64,000 nucleotides of DNA, taken from NCBI GenBank assembly GCA_963674835.2, contig CAXXKC010000003.1:806001-870000 (forward strand), written 5' to 3'. Below, in pieces: positions 17,863-26,612 of the stretch. A model generated the notes under the pieces. That model had not been told where the DNA came from. It was given only the letters and a program-made list of their open reading frames with translations, and ran no database searches. The stretch comes from G963674835 sp963674835 (GTDB lineage Bacteria; Planctomycetota; Planctomycetia; Pirellulales; Thermoguttaceae). Within the stretch, counting starts at the first letter, position 1; each line of letters starts with the position of its first letter. The position numbers and the translations under genes are program-made.

Positions 17863-18885
17863 ATGCTCGACCGACTCCTCACCAGTTTCCGTACCGTGTT
17901 GGAGCGTTACCTCGTCGTATGGCTCGTGCTGCTGTGCGTCGTGGCTCACCGCTGGCCTGCGTGGTTCGGTTCCGTCGGCCTCGGCGACCCGTTTCAGGCC
18001 ACCCGCCCATTTCTCGGATACCTGATCGCCGTCACCATGCTGGCCATCGGCTCGCTCCTGCCACGCGACGAAGTGCTGCAGGTCGTGCGCCACTGGCCTT
18101 CCGTGCTCGGCGGCACCGCCGTTCAGTACATCTCGATGCCGCTTCTGGCCTATGGCCTGGGACACCTCTTCGGATTCTCCGGCCCCTGGATGATCGGCAT
18201 CATGATGGTTGGCTGCGTGCCCGGCGCCATGGCTTCCAACGTCCTAACGTTGGTCGCTCGCGGCAACGTCAGCTATTCGGTCAGCCTCACCACCTCCGCC
18301 ACACTTCTGTCCCCCTTGGTCGTGCCGTGGACACTCTGGCTGACCGTCGGCCGCACCGTCCACGACTTCCACGCTCTCAAGGTATGCTGGGAACTGCTCT
18401 GGATGGTCGTACTGCCGGTCACCGCCGGTTACACGATCTCCTGCATCTCCACCCGCTGGCGAGCCGTCGCAACTCGTATCGGCCCCATCCTGGCCAACCT
18501 GGTGATCCTCTGGATCATCGCCGTCGTCGTAGCCGGTAGCCGCCAACTGCTGACCCAAATCCCAGCCCAGCTCCTCGGCGCGTTGGTGGCCGTCAACATC
18601 TCTGGCTACACGGCCGGCTACTGCGGTGCGTGGTTGCTCCGATGCCCCGAGCCGATGCGCCGCGCGTTGACCCTCGAGGTCGGCATGCAGAATTCGGGCC
18701 TCGGCACGGCCCTGGCGATCAGCCTCTTCCCCAACGAGCCCGAAACCGCGCTGCCGTCGGCCATGTATGCCTTCGGCTGCATGTTCACCGGGACCATCCT
18801 GGCGCGATTCTGGGCCGGACGAATCGCACCTCAGCAGCAGCGGCAAGCCGACTCGGCCCCAACCTCAGCCCCTGTCGACGGATAA
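17863..18885 (+). CDS. Bile acid:sodium symporter (BASS/SBF) family transporter
   Basis: A 340-residue integral membrane protein with about nine to ten hydrophobic helices. BASS-family signatures are present: the crossover segment MMVGCVPGAMASNVLTLVARGN (seen as part of a longer helix pair), LTTSATLLSPLVVP, and the second crossover EVGMQNSGLGTALA. Members import organic anions with sodium. The substrate cannot be told from the sequence, and microbial homologues move diverse carboxylates. The C-terminus is a short Gln/Pro-rich tail. It is monocistronic, convergent with a small secreted-protein gene. Confidence 0.92.
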   Translation: MLDRLLTSFRTVLERYLVVWLVLLCVVAHRWPAWFGSVGLGDPFQATRPFLGYLIAVTMLAIGSLLPRDEVLQVVRHWPSVLGGTAVQYISMPLLAYGLGHLFGFSGPWMIGIMMVGCVPGAMASNVLTLVARGNVSYSVSLTTSATLLSPLVVPWTLWLTVGRTVHDFHALKVCWELLWMVVLPVTAGYTISCISTRWRAVATRIGPILANLVILWIIAVVVAGSRQLLTQIPAQLLGALVAVNISGYTAGYCGAWLLRCPEPMRRALTLEVGMQNSGLGTALAISLFPNEPETALPSAMYAFGCMFTGTILARFWAGRIAPQQQRQADSAPTSAPVDG

Positions 18886-18944
18886 GAACCGCGCACTCTC
18901 CCGCGCGCCGTCACCCACCGACACCCGCTTCCACCCGATGCCGC

Positions 18945-19268
18945 TCAGAAGAGATCCAACTGGAAGTGATGCCCGCTATAGTACTTCCGCGGCTGTGGGT
19001 AGTAGTTCTGCCACTGGATGTTGTAGACCGGAATCTGCATCTCCGGCGGATACCGATAGTACAGATCCTCCGAGCTGCGGAAGTAGTCGGCGCTCCAGAA
19101 GTTCATCGGGTAGTAGACGTACGGGTAGTGGTAGAACCGGTTCCAGTCCTGCGTACTGTAAGTGCGGCCCCACTGGCGACCGTAGGCCTCCTGCGCCTGG
19201 GCATCCGAAGCGGCGATGGCTACCAAGGCCGCCACGCAAAGAAGCACAAATATCGTCCGGCGAATCAT
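18945..19268 (-). CDS. Small secreted Tyr-rich protein, unknown function
   Basis: About 107 residues starting at MIRRTIFVLL, with a GGGGGG run just before the ATG. A clean signal peptide ends at DAQA. The mature part is strikingly rich in Tyr, Pro, Trp and Asn (YHYPYVYYP, SSEDLYYRYPPEMQIPVYN, NYYPQPRKYY) and ends in HHFQLDLF. The pattern resembles short exported proteins common in planctomycetes (recollection, not a search result). The composition hints at an extracellular structural or surface role. An in-frame upstream start at 19322 is unlikely because it would bury the signal peptide. Confidence 0.75.
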   Translation of the reverse strand: MIRRTIFVLLCVAALVAIAASDAQAQEAYGRQWGRTYSTQDWNRFYHYPYVYYPMNFWSADYFRSSEDLYYRYPPEMQIPVYNIQWQNYYPQPRKYYSGHHFQLDLF

Positions 19269-19472
19269 GGGTCCCCCCTCAAACATTGACCTGATGCGGC
19301 TGCCCGCACTTGCAATACCCACCCGGTTCCATGCGGGACTGATCCTGTGGGCTCGCTATTCCTGCATCGGCAACCGGAACGACACGCATTGAGGGAATAT
19401 CCGGCACAGCCCCTACAAAGCCTACAACTGGAAGCTAGGCAAACTCACAAGAATAGCCAAACCCCACCCATT

Positions 19473-19496
19473 CAGCACAGCCGCCCCCGGTTGTAC
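19473..19496. repeat. Interspersed repeat copy (CAGCCGCCCCCGG core), degenerate
   Basis: Reads CAGCACAGCCGCCCCCGG then TTGTACC. It is a diverged copy of the GTAGCACAGCCGCCCCCGG..GGCTGTGCC element also found at 26528-26608, 41688-41713 and 50983-51027. Confidence 0.8.
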
Positions 19497-19526
19497 CGTC
19501 ACGCCACCAAACGTACCAACAACAAC

Positions 19527-20003
19527 TCAATCGTCCAGCGCCCCCGGCGCCTCCCCCCCTTTCCCACACGACTCCAAGTACGCCGCCAACATGATCTGCG
19601 CTGCAACCATGTCGATCCGCTGCTTGCGGCGCTTCTTCGTCATCTGCGCGTCCAACAGGAACTGCTCGGCTTCCCTGCTGGTGAACCGCTCGTCGAAATA
19701 CGCCACCGCAAGCCCCGTGGCCGTTGCCAACCACTCGCCAAACCGCTTGGCCTCCCGAGACTTCGCGCTCTCTCCGCCGTGCAGATGGATCGGCAATCCG
19801 ACCACCCACAACGTCACTCCCTCTTCTTCCACCAGTCGCCGAAACCGCTGCGCATCCTGATCGGCGCCCCGCCGCGTATAGTTCTCGTACGGACTGGCGA
19901 TCGTCCGCTGCGGATCGCTGATTGCGATGCCAATGCGCACCGTGCCGTAATCGATCCCGGCAATGCGCCCTGCCCCGCCCGACGCCGATGCTCTCTCTGC
20001 CAT
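19527..20003 (-). CDS. ruvX: RuvX/YqgF-family putative Holliday junction resolvase
   Basis: An RNase H-fold nuclease of 158 residues, the usual size, implicated in Holliday junction resolution and pre-16S rRNA processing. The family motifs are visible: GIDYGTVRIGIA with the first catalytic Asp (18), VVGLPIHLHGGES, YFDERFTS and the C-terminal RIDMVAAQIMLAAYL with a further acidic residue. It lies 20 bases after the hydrolase gene on the same strand, so the two may be co-transcribed. The short N-terminal extension MAERASASGGAGR is not conserved in the family as I know it. Confidence 0.95.
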   Translation of the reverse strand: MAERASASGGAGRIAGIDYGTVRIGIAISDPQRTIASPYENYTRRGADQDAQRFRRLVEEEGVTLWVVGLPIHLHGGESAKSREAKRFGEWLATATGLAVAYFDERFTSREAEQFLLDAQMTKKRRKQRIDMVAAQIMLAAYLESCGKGGEAPGALDD

Positions 20004-20023
20004 GCGGATCTCGAAACCGAGCC

Positions 20024-21004
20024 TTATTCGGAGGGCTTGCGAAAATGCCCCTGCTTCAGAAACAGCAATGTCTGCTGAAAGACGCGCGGATCCTCGATCA
20101 GGCCGGAGTGGATCATCGGCACGACCACGAAGTCCTTCGCCCCGTCCAATCGCGTGCTCTCTACGGTAACCACACCGTCATTGTCCTGGCCCAGCAGTGG
20201 ATTGAAGCCGCGCTCGTTCCCCAATCCGCCGGCAATGATGCCGAACTCGCAGGGCGGTGTTCCCAGGGTGCCTGCCAACCACGGCCATCGCGGTCCCAAC
20301 TCCTGCCCGGCCTCGCCGGCCAGTGCGCGAAACAGCGGCTCAGCCGCCACCGACGTCGCCAGGATCGCACCGTTATTCGGCGGTCCCACCATCACCAGGC
20401 GCCCCACGTCAGGCCCGCCCTCATGTTCCGCCCCCGCCTCTTTCCGATCCGCCAGGTATCGCCGTATCACGATGTTTCCCAGGCTATGGCCCACAAAGTG
20501 GACCTTGTCGATTCCCTCCAGATGCTCGACGATCGACGCCAACGATTTCGCGTGCTCCTCCACACCCGCCTGCGTGCTCGGATACTCGACGTTCAACACC
20601 TGATACCGCCCATAGCGGCGCAGGTACGCACATAGCGAGTTCATCGAGGCCCGCGTGCGAAATAGCCCATGCAGGACCAGCACGACCGAACCGTGCATCG
20701 GCCGCAATCGCTGCTGCTTGCGAATGCGTTGGAGCACTTCCTCACACGTCGCAAACGTCCCGGTCGCATGGCAGAAATCGCTCTCATCCAACAGCCGATA
20801 CGACCCGCTCAGCGCGCTCCGCTGAATGCGCCATTGCCCGAAGAACAGTTCGTCCGCCCAGAACTGCTTGCCCCCCAACGTTGGCATCGGCACACGTTGC
20901 TCGCCTTCGCCCGAGGGTGACTCGGCGAATACTCGGCAATCGCCTGCCGAGCCCAAAGCCAGCAGTATTGCAATGACGCAGCCGATCGTCAGGAGCTTCC
21001 TCAT
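20024..21004 (-). CDS. Secreted alpha/beta hydrolase (lipase-like)
   Basis: A 326-residue protein with an N-terminal signal peptide (about 1-28). The alpha/beta hydrolase core has the oxyanion-region LHGLFRT (111-117), the nucleophile elbow GHSLG (Ser174), a later acidic candidate in GQDNDGVVTVES and a His in PMIHSGLIED near the end. This resembles triacylglycerol-lipase/PGAP1-like enzymes that act on esters. The substrate is unknown. Export suggests action in the periplasm or outside. It is the upstream member of a two-gene minus-strand pair with ruvX. Confidence 0.85.
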   Translation of the reverse strand: MRKLLTIGCVIAILLALGSAGDCRVFAESPSGEGEQRVPMPTLGGKQFWADELFFGQWRIQRSALSGSYRLLDESDFCHATGTFATCEEVLQRIRKQQRLRPMHGSVVLVLHGLFRTRASMNSLCAYLRRYGRYQVLNVEYPSTQAGVEEHAKSLASIVEHLEGIDKVHFVGHSLGNIVIRRYLADRKEAGAEHEGGPDVGRLVMVGPPNNGAILATSVAAEPLFRALAGEAGQELGPRWPWLAGTLGTPPCEFGIIAGGLGNERGFNPLLGQDNDGVVTVESTRLDGAKDFVVVPMIHSGLIEDPRVFQQTLLFLKQGHFRKPSE

Positions 21005-21670
21005 AGACTCACCCGCGTCCGACGATATTCCCCCGGCAACTTCCTGCCATGATACCCAACCTCGCTACGCTACCAAGGGCAATTCCCGCAGTTTGGACGG
21101 CCGATTCCGCCCGTAAAACGGCGTATGCCAGCGCGACAATCTGTCCGAGTCTGCCACTGCGCACGGTCACGGCCCCACTCTCGGAAGCGAGCCTCTCGCA
21201 CCATTCCGTCTTGCCGCAACCGCACGGGTCGGGTGATATCTGCGGCCCCCGTTCCCCCGGTAGGCCGGTCCTGCGCAGCACGATCCCTAAGGTCAACCTC
21301 GACCCCCTCCAGAACGCTCCGTCGCGACGTTCTTCCCTACAACGTCAACACTTTGAATCCAAAGCCACACGACCTGATTGTCCGCTACCATCCTATAGGC
21401 AGGTTGTCTAGCAGAAACGCGTGCTCCCGTTGACACACCCAGATCAGGGGATGCGTGAATACTTACCGTTCTGCGCCAACATCTGTTCCGCGACGCACAA
21501 TTGCATAGGCAACACGTGCGTAGTTGACACGAAGGAGCCGGCCTCTTATGCGATGGCATGTTGTCCGTCTTCGCGCAAGAGGCCCTTCGATGTCTCCATC
21601 ACTCCAGCGTTCGCGGCAAGCATCCGCCCCGTCGCGAATTCCGGTGCACCCGCGGGGAGATTCTCGCAAG
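21005..21670. other. Intergenic region between the hydrolase and the YfiR-like gene
   Basis: About 660 bases, the largest non-coding stretch here, and visibly less GC-rich in its right half than its surroundings. Two perfect TTGACA hexamers occur (21430-21435 and 21524-21529). Short open frames are present, but none has a recognisable product. No tRNA or riboswitch could be made out. An alternative start for the YfiR-like gene (ATG 21548, GAAGGAG ten bases upstream) lies inside it. Confidence 0.5.
21524..21552 (+). promoter_or_regulatory. Candidate promoter for the YfiR-like / hybrid kinase pair
   Basis: Perfect -35 TTGACA, 17-base spacer, and a weak -10 TATGCG. If used, transcription begins around 21559, past the ATG at 21548, and favours the later start at 21671. 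Confidence 0.35.
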
Positions 21671-22246
21671 ATGCCGCAACCACCTCTGGTGCGCCATGAT
21701 CTCCGCCGCTCCGCCGCCGTGGCACTACTGAGCCTCGCCGCCTTCTACGCCGATGCCTCCACGGCCATCGCTCAGGAGACCATCAGCCGCGAATACACCA
21801 TCAAGGCCGCCTATCTGTACAACCTCGGCCGCTACATCACTTGGCCTCCCAGTGCCTTCGTCAGTCCCCAATCTCCCTTTGTCATTGGGCTGATCGAGCC
21901 TGACTACGTGGGCCCCGACCTGCGCAAGATCGCCGCGGTCAAGGCGATCGACGATCGACCGGTCGTTGTGAAGACCTTCGCCAAACCCGACGACATCCAG
22001 CCCTGCCAGATCCTCTTCGTCCCCAAGTCCGTCGACCCCGCCGTTCAGGAAGAAATCATCCACCGACTGGCTGGGAAAGGCACCCTTCTCGTGGGCGAGA
22101 CCGAAGCATTCCTCGACCGAGGGGGTGCCATCGCCTTCGTCATCCGCGACAACAACGTCCGGCTCATCATCGGTCTGGACGCGGCCCACCGGGAGAAGCT
22201 CCAGGTCAGCTCCAAGCTCCTGCAGATTGCATTGCCCAAACTCTGA
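21671..22246 (+). CDS. YfiR-like periplasmic protein (DUF4154)
   Basis: An exported small protein of the YfiR family, which in known systems binds and inhibits a membrane-bound signalling partner. From the ATG at 21671 (GGGGAGA upstream) it has about 191 residues with a signal peptide ending near TAIAQ. Family features follow: EYTIKAAYLYNLGRYITWP, PFVIGLIEPD, CQILFV, GTLLVGE and the late VRLIIGLDAA. An earlier start at 21548 has a better ribosome site but would give an unusually long basic leader. The downstream gene, 90 bases away, encodes a hybrid kinase whose extracytoplasmic domain fits the CHASE8 type that YfiR proteins commonly accompany, so the two probably form a sensor pair. Confidence 0.85.
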   Translation: MPQPPLVRHDLRRSAAVALLSLAAFYADASTAIAQETISREYTIKAAYLYNLGRYITWPPSAFVSPQSPFVIGLIEPDYVGPDLRKIAAVKAIDDRPVVVKTFAKPDDIQPCQILFVPKSVDPAVQEEIIHRLAGKGTLLVGETEAFLDRGGAIAFVIRDNNVRLIIGLDAAHREKLQVSSKLLQIALPKL

Positions 22247-22336
22247 CCTACAGTTCTGATGAGGCACCACTTCCGGGTCATCTGGTCTCGTAAGTCGGGT
22301 GCCGAGTCGCTGGGCGACCTGCAGTTGGAGCATGTG

Positions 22337-24382
22337 ATGAAGTTCGTGAAACAGGTGGTGGGAACCCTGAAAGACCTGTCGATCAGGGCCAAGCTGAGCC
22401 TGCTGATGATCGTCGCCGTCGTGACGGCCCTGGTCCTCGCCTGCTCGGCTTTCGTCCTCAACGACGTGCGACAGGCCCTCGATGCCGAGCGACAACAGCT
22501 TGCCTCCCTCGCCACCGTCCTCGGCGCCAATTCCACCGCAACCATCGAGTTTCGCGATCCCAAGACGGCCTGCGAATTGCTCGCCTCGTTGCGAAGCCAG
22601 CCCTCCGTCGAAGTCGGCTGCCTCTACGACCGCGAAGGGCGACTCTTCGCCACCTACCCAAAGGACCTGAACCCTAAATCCGTACCCAGCCATGCCCCGC
22701 CGCCCGGACAGGAATTCATCGGTAGCAACTCCATCCAGATCACCCAGCCAATGACCGAGGGTGGCGAACGCCTCGGCGCAATCTTTCTCCGCGCCAAAAC
22801 AACCGACATCGGCCAGCACATCTCCCGCCGTGCCACCAGTGCACTGATCGTAATGGCCGTCTCGGCCATCGTATCCTTGCTCCTGGCTTGGCGGCTGCAG
22901 CGCAGCATCACCGACCCCATTCTGCGACTCGTCGCCGTCATGCACCGCGTGACCGTCGACGGCGACTACTCCATCCGCGTCGAGGAAAGCGGCGACAGCG
23001 AAATCGGTGTCTTGCAATGCGGCTTCGACGTCATGCTCGACCGCATCGAGCAAACCCGAAACGAACTCCAGCAGGCCCACGATGAGCTTGAGGAGCGCGT
23101 CGAGCAGCGAACCGCTGAGTTGAAGGTGGCCTTGGAGGCGGCCGAAGCGGCCAATCGTGCCAAAAGTCAGTTCCTGGCCAACATGAGCCACGAAATCCGC
23201 ACTCCCATGACCGCCATCCTGGGCTACGGCGATCTGCTCCTCGAAGAAGGCCTCTCCCCCAACACGCAGGAAGAGTACGTCGAAACCATCCGCCGCAACG
23301 GTTCCCACTTGCTGGCCATCATCAACGACATCCTCGATCTCTCCAAGATCGAAGCCGGCAAGATGACCGTCCAACGCATCCGCTGTTCGCCCTGGACCCT
23401 CGCCAACGAGGTCATTTCGCTACTCCGGCCCCGCGCCTTGGCCAAAAACCTCAACGTCGTGCTCTCCTACGTCGGAGCCATTCCCGAGACCATCCTCACC
23501 GACCCCACCCGCCTTCGTCAAGTGCTGATGAATCTTGTCGGCAACGCCATCAAGTTCACCGAGGTCGGAAGTGTCCAACTCGTCGTCAAGCTCGTCGACC
23601 CGCCTTCCTCCCTCAACCCGCACATCGCCTTCGAGGTCGTCGACACCGGCATCGGCATGAGCCCCGAGCAAACCGGCATCATCTTCACCCCCTTCTCGCA
23701 GGCCGACGATTCCATGACGCGTCGCTTCGGTGGCACCGGCCTGGGCTTGGCCATCAGCAAACGCTTCGCCGAAATGCTCGGTGGCGACATCACCGTCCGA
23801 AGCGTCCTCGGCCAGGGAAGCCGCTTCCTGCTCAGTATTGAAACCGGACCGCTCCACGGAGTCACCCTCCACGACCACTGCACCGAAGCGATCGCCGAAA
23901 CGCCGGTCAAACACGCCGTCGTCTCGCCCAACACCCCGCATCTCTCGGGAAGCATTCTCGTCGCCGAAGATGGACCCGACAACCAGCGACTCATCGCCTC
24001 CATCCTCCGCAAGGCCGGCGCCGAGGTCGCACTCGCCGAGAACGGTCAGATTGCCGTCCAGCAATACGTCAACGCCCAACGCGAAGGACGTCCCTTCAAC
24101 TGTATCCTCATGGACATGCAGATGCCCGTCATGGATGGTTACGCCGCCGTCCGCCAACTCCGCGAAACCGGCTGTCGCACCCCGATCATCGCTCTCACTG
24201 CCCACGCCATGCGCGGAGACCGCGAGAAATGCCTCGATGTCGGCTGCAACGATTACGCCTGCAAACCCATCCAGCGCCAGCAGCTCCTCACGCTGATCGC
24301 TTCCTACCTCGACCCCCGCGAAGCGCCCTCAACGGACCGCCCCGATAGCATCCCGGCCGGCTCGCCGAACTCCGCATCTTAG
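22337..24382 (+). CDS. Hybrid sensor histidine kinase with CHASE8-like sensor and C-terminal receiver
   Basis: A membrane sensor of 681 residues, starting at the ATG with GGAG eight bases upstream. Transmembrane helices at about 18-41 and 167-187 enclose a roughly 125-residue sensor. Its pattern (QQLASLATVLGANSTATIEF, CLYDREGRLFATYP) fits CHASE8. HAMP (about 188-240) and a coiled coil follow. HisKA carries the phospho-acceptor His285 in ANMSHEIRTPM; HATPase_c has NLVGNAIKFT, DTGIGM and GTGLGLAI. A receiver domain ends the protein, with an acidic pair in VAEDGPDN and the acceptor Asp in LMDMQMPVMDG. No phosphotransfer protein or second regulator is adjacent, so the output is unknown. Confidence 0.93.
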   Translation: MKFVKQVVGTLKDLSIRAKLSLLMIVAVVTALVLACSAFVLNDVRQALDAERQQLASLATVLGANSTATIEFRDPKTACELLASLRSQPSVEVGCLYDREGRLFATYPKDLNPKSVPSHAPPPGQEFIGSNSIQITQPMTEGGERLGAIFLRAKTTDIGQHISRRATSALIVMAVSAIVSLLLAWRLQRSITDPILRLVAVMHRVTVDGDYSIRVEESGDSEIGVLQCGFDVMLDRIEQTRNELQQAHDELEERVEQRTAELKVALEAAEAANRAKSQFLANMSHEIRTPMTAILGYGDLLLEEGLSPNTQEEYVETIRRNGSHLLAIINDILDLSKIEAGKMTVQRIRCSPWTLANEVISLLRPRALAKNLNVVLSYVGAIPETILTDPTRLRQVLMNLVGNAIKFTEVGSVQLVVKLVDPPSSLNPHIAFEVVDTGIGMSPEQTGIIFTPFSQADDSMTRRFGGTGLGLAISKRFAEMLGGDITVRSVLGQGSRFLLSIETGPLHGVTLHDHCTEAIAETPVKHAVVSPNTPHLSGSILVAEDGPDNQRLIASILRKAGAEVALAENGQIAVQQYVNAQREGRPFNCILMDMQMPVMDGYAAVRQLRETGCRTPIIALTAHAMRGDREKCLDVGCNDYACKPIQRQQLLTLIASYLDPREAPSTDRPDSIPAGSPNSAS

Positions 24383-24466
24383 AGCATCGCTAGGCACTGC
24401 CCGCGCGGCACATCCGTCCGAATCCGTCCCCTTTCGGCAGAAACGGCACCGCCCCGCCAGCGCAGC

Positions 24467-24495
24467 TTGACCCGCATGGTCCGCCCGCCTACCAT
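24467..24495 (+). promoter_or_regulatory. Candidate sigma-70 promoter for the ADP-ribosylglycohydrolase unit
   Basis: TTGACC, 17-base spacer, TACCAT: five of six -35 matches and four of six -10 matches, about 85 bases before the chosen start. Confidence 0.5.
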
Positions 24496-24583
24496 CACCG
24501 GTATGCGGAAGCTGATCGAGCCACTCGCCCATCGGTATTCCCACGCCTATTTCTCTTCCTGCCCTACGAACGGAGCCCCTCCC

Positions 24584-25864
24584 ATGAGCGCGTCGAAACA
24601 ACTGCGGCTTGCACCGGTCGTTTCGTTGTTGGTCTTCACCTTCTCGACGATCCTCTCCACCACTCCCTCAGCCTTCTCGGCCGAGTACCGCCGCCTGCCC
24701 GTCGGCCAATATCGCGACAAAATGGCCGCAGGCTGGGTCGGCCAAATGGCCGGCGTCGGCTGGGGTGCTCCCACCGAGTTCCACTGGCAGGGCGAGATCA
24801 TCCCCGCCGACAAGATCCCCGCCTGGAAGCCCCAGATGGTCAACCAGTTCCAGCAGGACGACATCTACGTCGAAATGACCTTCCTGCGAACCTTGGAACG
24901 CTACGGCTTCAATGCCACCATCCGCCAGGCCGGCATCGACTTCGCCAACAGTGGCTACGACCTTTGGCACGCCAACAAAGCCGGCCGCAACAACCTCCGT
25001 AACGGTATCGCGCCGCCCGACTCCGGCCACCCCAAATTCAATAAGCACGCCGACGACATCGACTACCAGATCGAAGCCGACTTCGCCGGTCTCATCGCCC
25101 CCGGCCTCCCCAACGTCGTCATCGGCCTAGGCGAGAAGTTCGGCCGCCTCATGAACTACGGCGACGGCCTCTACGGCGGTCAGTTCGTCGGCGGTATGTA
25201 CGCCGCAGCCTTCTTCCAGTCCGATCCCGTCGCCATCGTCGAAGCCGGACTGGAGTGTATTCCCTCACAGAGTCAATACGCCGAAGCCGTCCGCGACGTG
25301 CTCGCCTGGTACAAGCAACAACCCGACGACTGGCAGAAGACCTGGCAGCTCATCAATCAGAAGTATCACCTCGACACCAACTATCGACGCTTCTCCTGCG
25401 ACAAAGGCAAGTGCAACATCGATGCCAAGCTCAACGGGGCCTACATCGTCATGGGCCTTCTCTACGGCAAACGCGACCTCGACCAGACGATCGTCATCGC
25501 TACCCGCTGCGGGCAGGACTCCGACTGCAATCCCTCCAGCGCCGCCGGCGTCCTCTTCACCACCGTCGGCATGGCCGAACTGCCGCCCCGCTTCACCTCG
25601 AAGCTCAATCGCAACGCCGTCTTCAGCCACACCGAGTACAACTTCACTCGCCTGCTGAGTGTCTGCGAAGACCTTGCACGCCAGGCGGTCCTCAATAGTG
25701 GCGGCCGCGTCGAGAAAGACAGCGCCGGCAGCGAAGTCTTCCTCATCCCTGTCCAACAACCCACGCCGAGCCGCAACGAAACCTGCTGGGCCCCAGGCCC
25801 CGCTGCGAACAGCCGTTTCACCGACGCCGAAAAGGCGCAAATCAAAGCCCACCCAGCCAAATAG
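24584..25864 (+). CDS. Secreted ADP-ribosylglycohydrolase-family protein
   Basis: About 426 residues with a signal peptide (to about SAFSA). The body matches the ADP-ribosylglycohydrolase/DraG fold. An early DKMAAGWVGQMAGVGWGAPTEF resembles the RxxGxxxGxAxGDxxG opening. QQDDIYVEMTFL supplies the metal-binding acidic pair, and RCGQDSDCNPSSAAGVLF corresponds to the GGDTDTxAAxxG metal motif. Such enzymes remove ADP-ribose from proteins or small molecules using magnesium. A signal peptide is unexpected for reversing intracellular ADP-ribosylation, so the substrate may be extracellular or a different glycoside. It is followed after six bases by a phosphatase gene. Confidence 0.85.
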   Translation: MSASKQLRLAPVVSLLVFTFSTILSTTPSAFSAEYRRLPVGQYRDKMAAGWVGQMAGVGWGAPTEFHWQGEIIPADKIPAWKPQMVNQFQQDDIYVEMTFLRTLERYGFNATIRQAGIDFANSGYDLWHANKAGRNNLRNGIAPPDSGHPKFNKHADDIDYQIEADFAGLIAPGLPNVVIGLGEKFGRLMNYGDGLYGGQFVGGMYAAAFFQSDPVAIVEAGLECIPSQSQYAEAVRDVLAWYKQQPDDWQKTWQLINQKYHLDTNYRRFSCDKGKCNIDAKLNGAYIVMGLLYGKRDLDQTIVIATRCGQDSDCNPSSAAGVLFTTVGMAELPPRFTSKLNRNAVFSHTEYNFTRLLSVCEDLARQAVLNSGGRVEKDSAGSEVFLIPVQQPTPSRNETCWAPGPAANSRFTDAEKAQIKAHPAK

Positions 25865-25870
25865 CCGATC

Positions 25871-26533
25871 ATGGGCGGACGGCTCATTGCCATCGGAGAC
25901 ATTCACGGGTACGCAACGTCGCTGGCCGCCCTGATCGACGCCATCGATCCGCAGCCCGCCGACACGTTCATCCCCTTGGGCGACTACATCGACCGCGGAC
26001 CCGACAGCCGCGGCGTCATCGAACAACTCCTCGCCCTGGACCGGCGCTGCCGGCTCCTTCCCATCCTCGGAAACCACGACGAGCTAATGCTCAACGTCCG
26101 CCAAGGGGCCGACGAAGACTTCAACGAATGGCTCGCCTTCGGTGGCGTCGCCACACTGGCCGCCTACGAGTGCGTCCACCCGCGCGATATCCCCGAAGAC
26201 CACATTCGCTTCCTCCAATCCTGCCGGACCTGGGTCGAAACCGAGCATCACTTCTTCGTCCACGCCAGCTACGTTCCCGATCTCTCGCTGCCCGAACAGC
26301 CGCTCGGGGTCCTCCGCTGGGTCTCCCTGCGCGACGGCATTCCACCGCCCCATTTCTCCGCAAAGACGGCCATCGTCGGCCACACCGCGCAGAAGAACTG
26401 CGAGATCCTCGACGCCGGCCATCTCAAGTGCATCGACACCTACATCTATGGCGGCGGCTGGCTCACCGCAATCGACGTCCGCTCCAACCGCCTCTGGCAA
26501 GTCGACGCCCAAGGCCATCCCCGCCCCATGTAG
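25871..26533 (+). CDS. PPP-family metallophosphoesterase (serine/threonine phosphatase-like)
   Basis: A cytoplasmic 220-residue phosphatase of the bacterial PrpA/ApaH-like group. All core metal-ligand motifs are present in order: GDIHG (9-13), GDYIDRG (37-43), GNHD (67-70), a His in VHASY and GHT near 175. It therefore has the two-metal active site of protein phosphatases and diadenosine tetraphosphate hydrolases. The short length favours PrpA/PphA-type protein phosphatase, but the substrate cannot be settled by eye. It is tightly coupled to the upstream ADP-ribosylglycohydrolase gene, although that product is exported and this one is not. Confidence 0.92.
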   Translation: MGGRLIAIGDIHGYATSLAALIDAIDPQPADTFIPLGDYIDRGPDSRGVIEQLLALDRRCRLLPILGNHDELMLNVRQGADEDFNEWLAFGGVATLAAYECVHPRDIPEDHIRFLQSCRTWVETEHHFFVHASYVPDLSLPEQPLGVLRWVSLRDGIPPPHFSAKTAIVGHTAQKNCEILDAGHLKCIDTYIYGGGWLTAIDVRSNRLWQVDAQGHPRPM

Positions 26534-26608
26534 CACAGCCGCCTCCATGTAGCACAGCCGCCCCCGGCTGTGCCCTCTCCATCCCCACGCCGCTCCCGGC
26601 TGTGCCCA
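26528..26608. repeat. Cluster of interspersed repeat copies between convergent genes
   Basis: Contains TAGCACAGCCGCC at 26531, a full copy at 26549-26574 (GTAGCACAGCCGCCCCCGG then CTGTGCC), and a partial copy CCGCTCCCGGCTGTGCC at 26590-26606. The full copy is a short inverted repeat (GCACAGCC / GGCTGTGC). It lies between the phosphatase and the M20 peptidase stops. Confidence 0.9.
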
Positions 26609-26612
26609 CCCC

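Noticed and set aside
21009..21559. Short minus-strand frames in the 660-base gap
   Set aside because: No family, no ribosome site and no codon pattern like the real genes.
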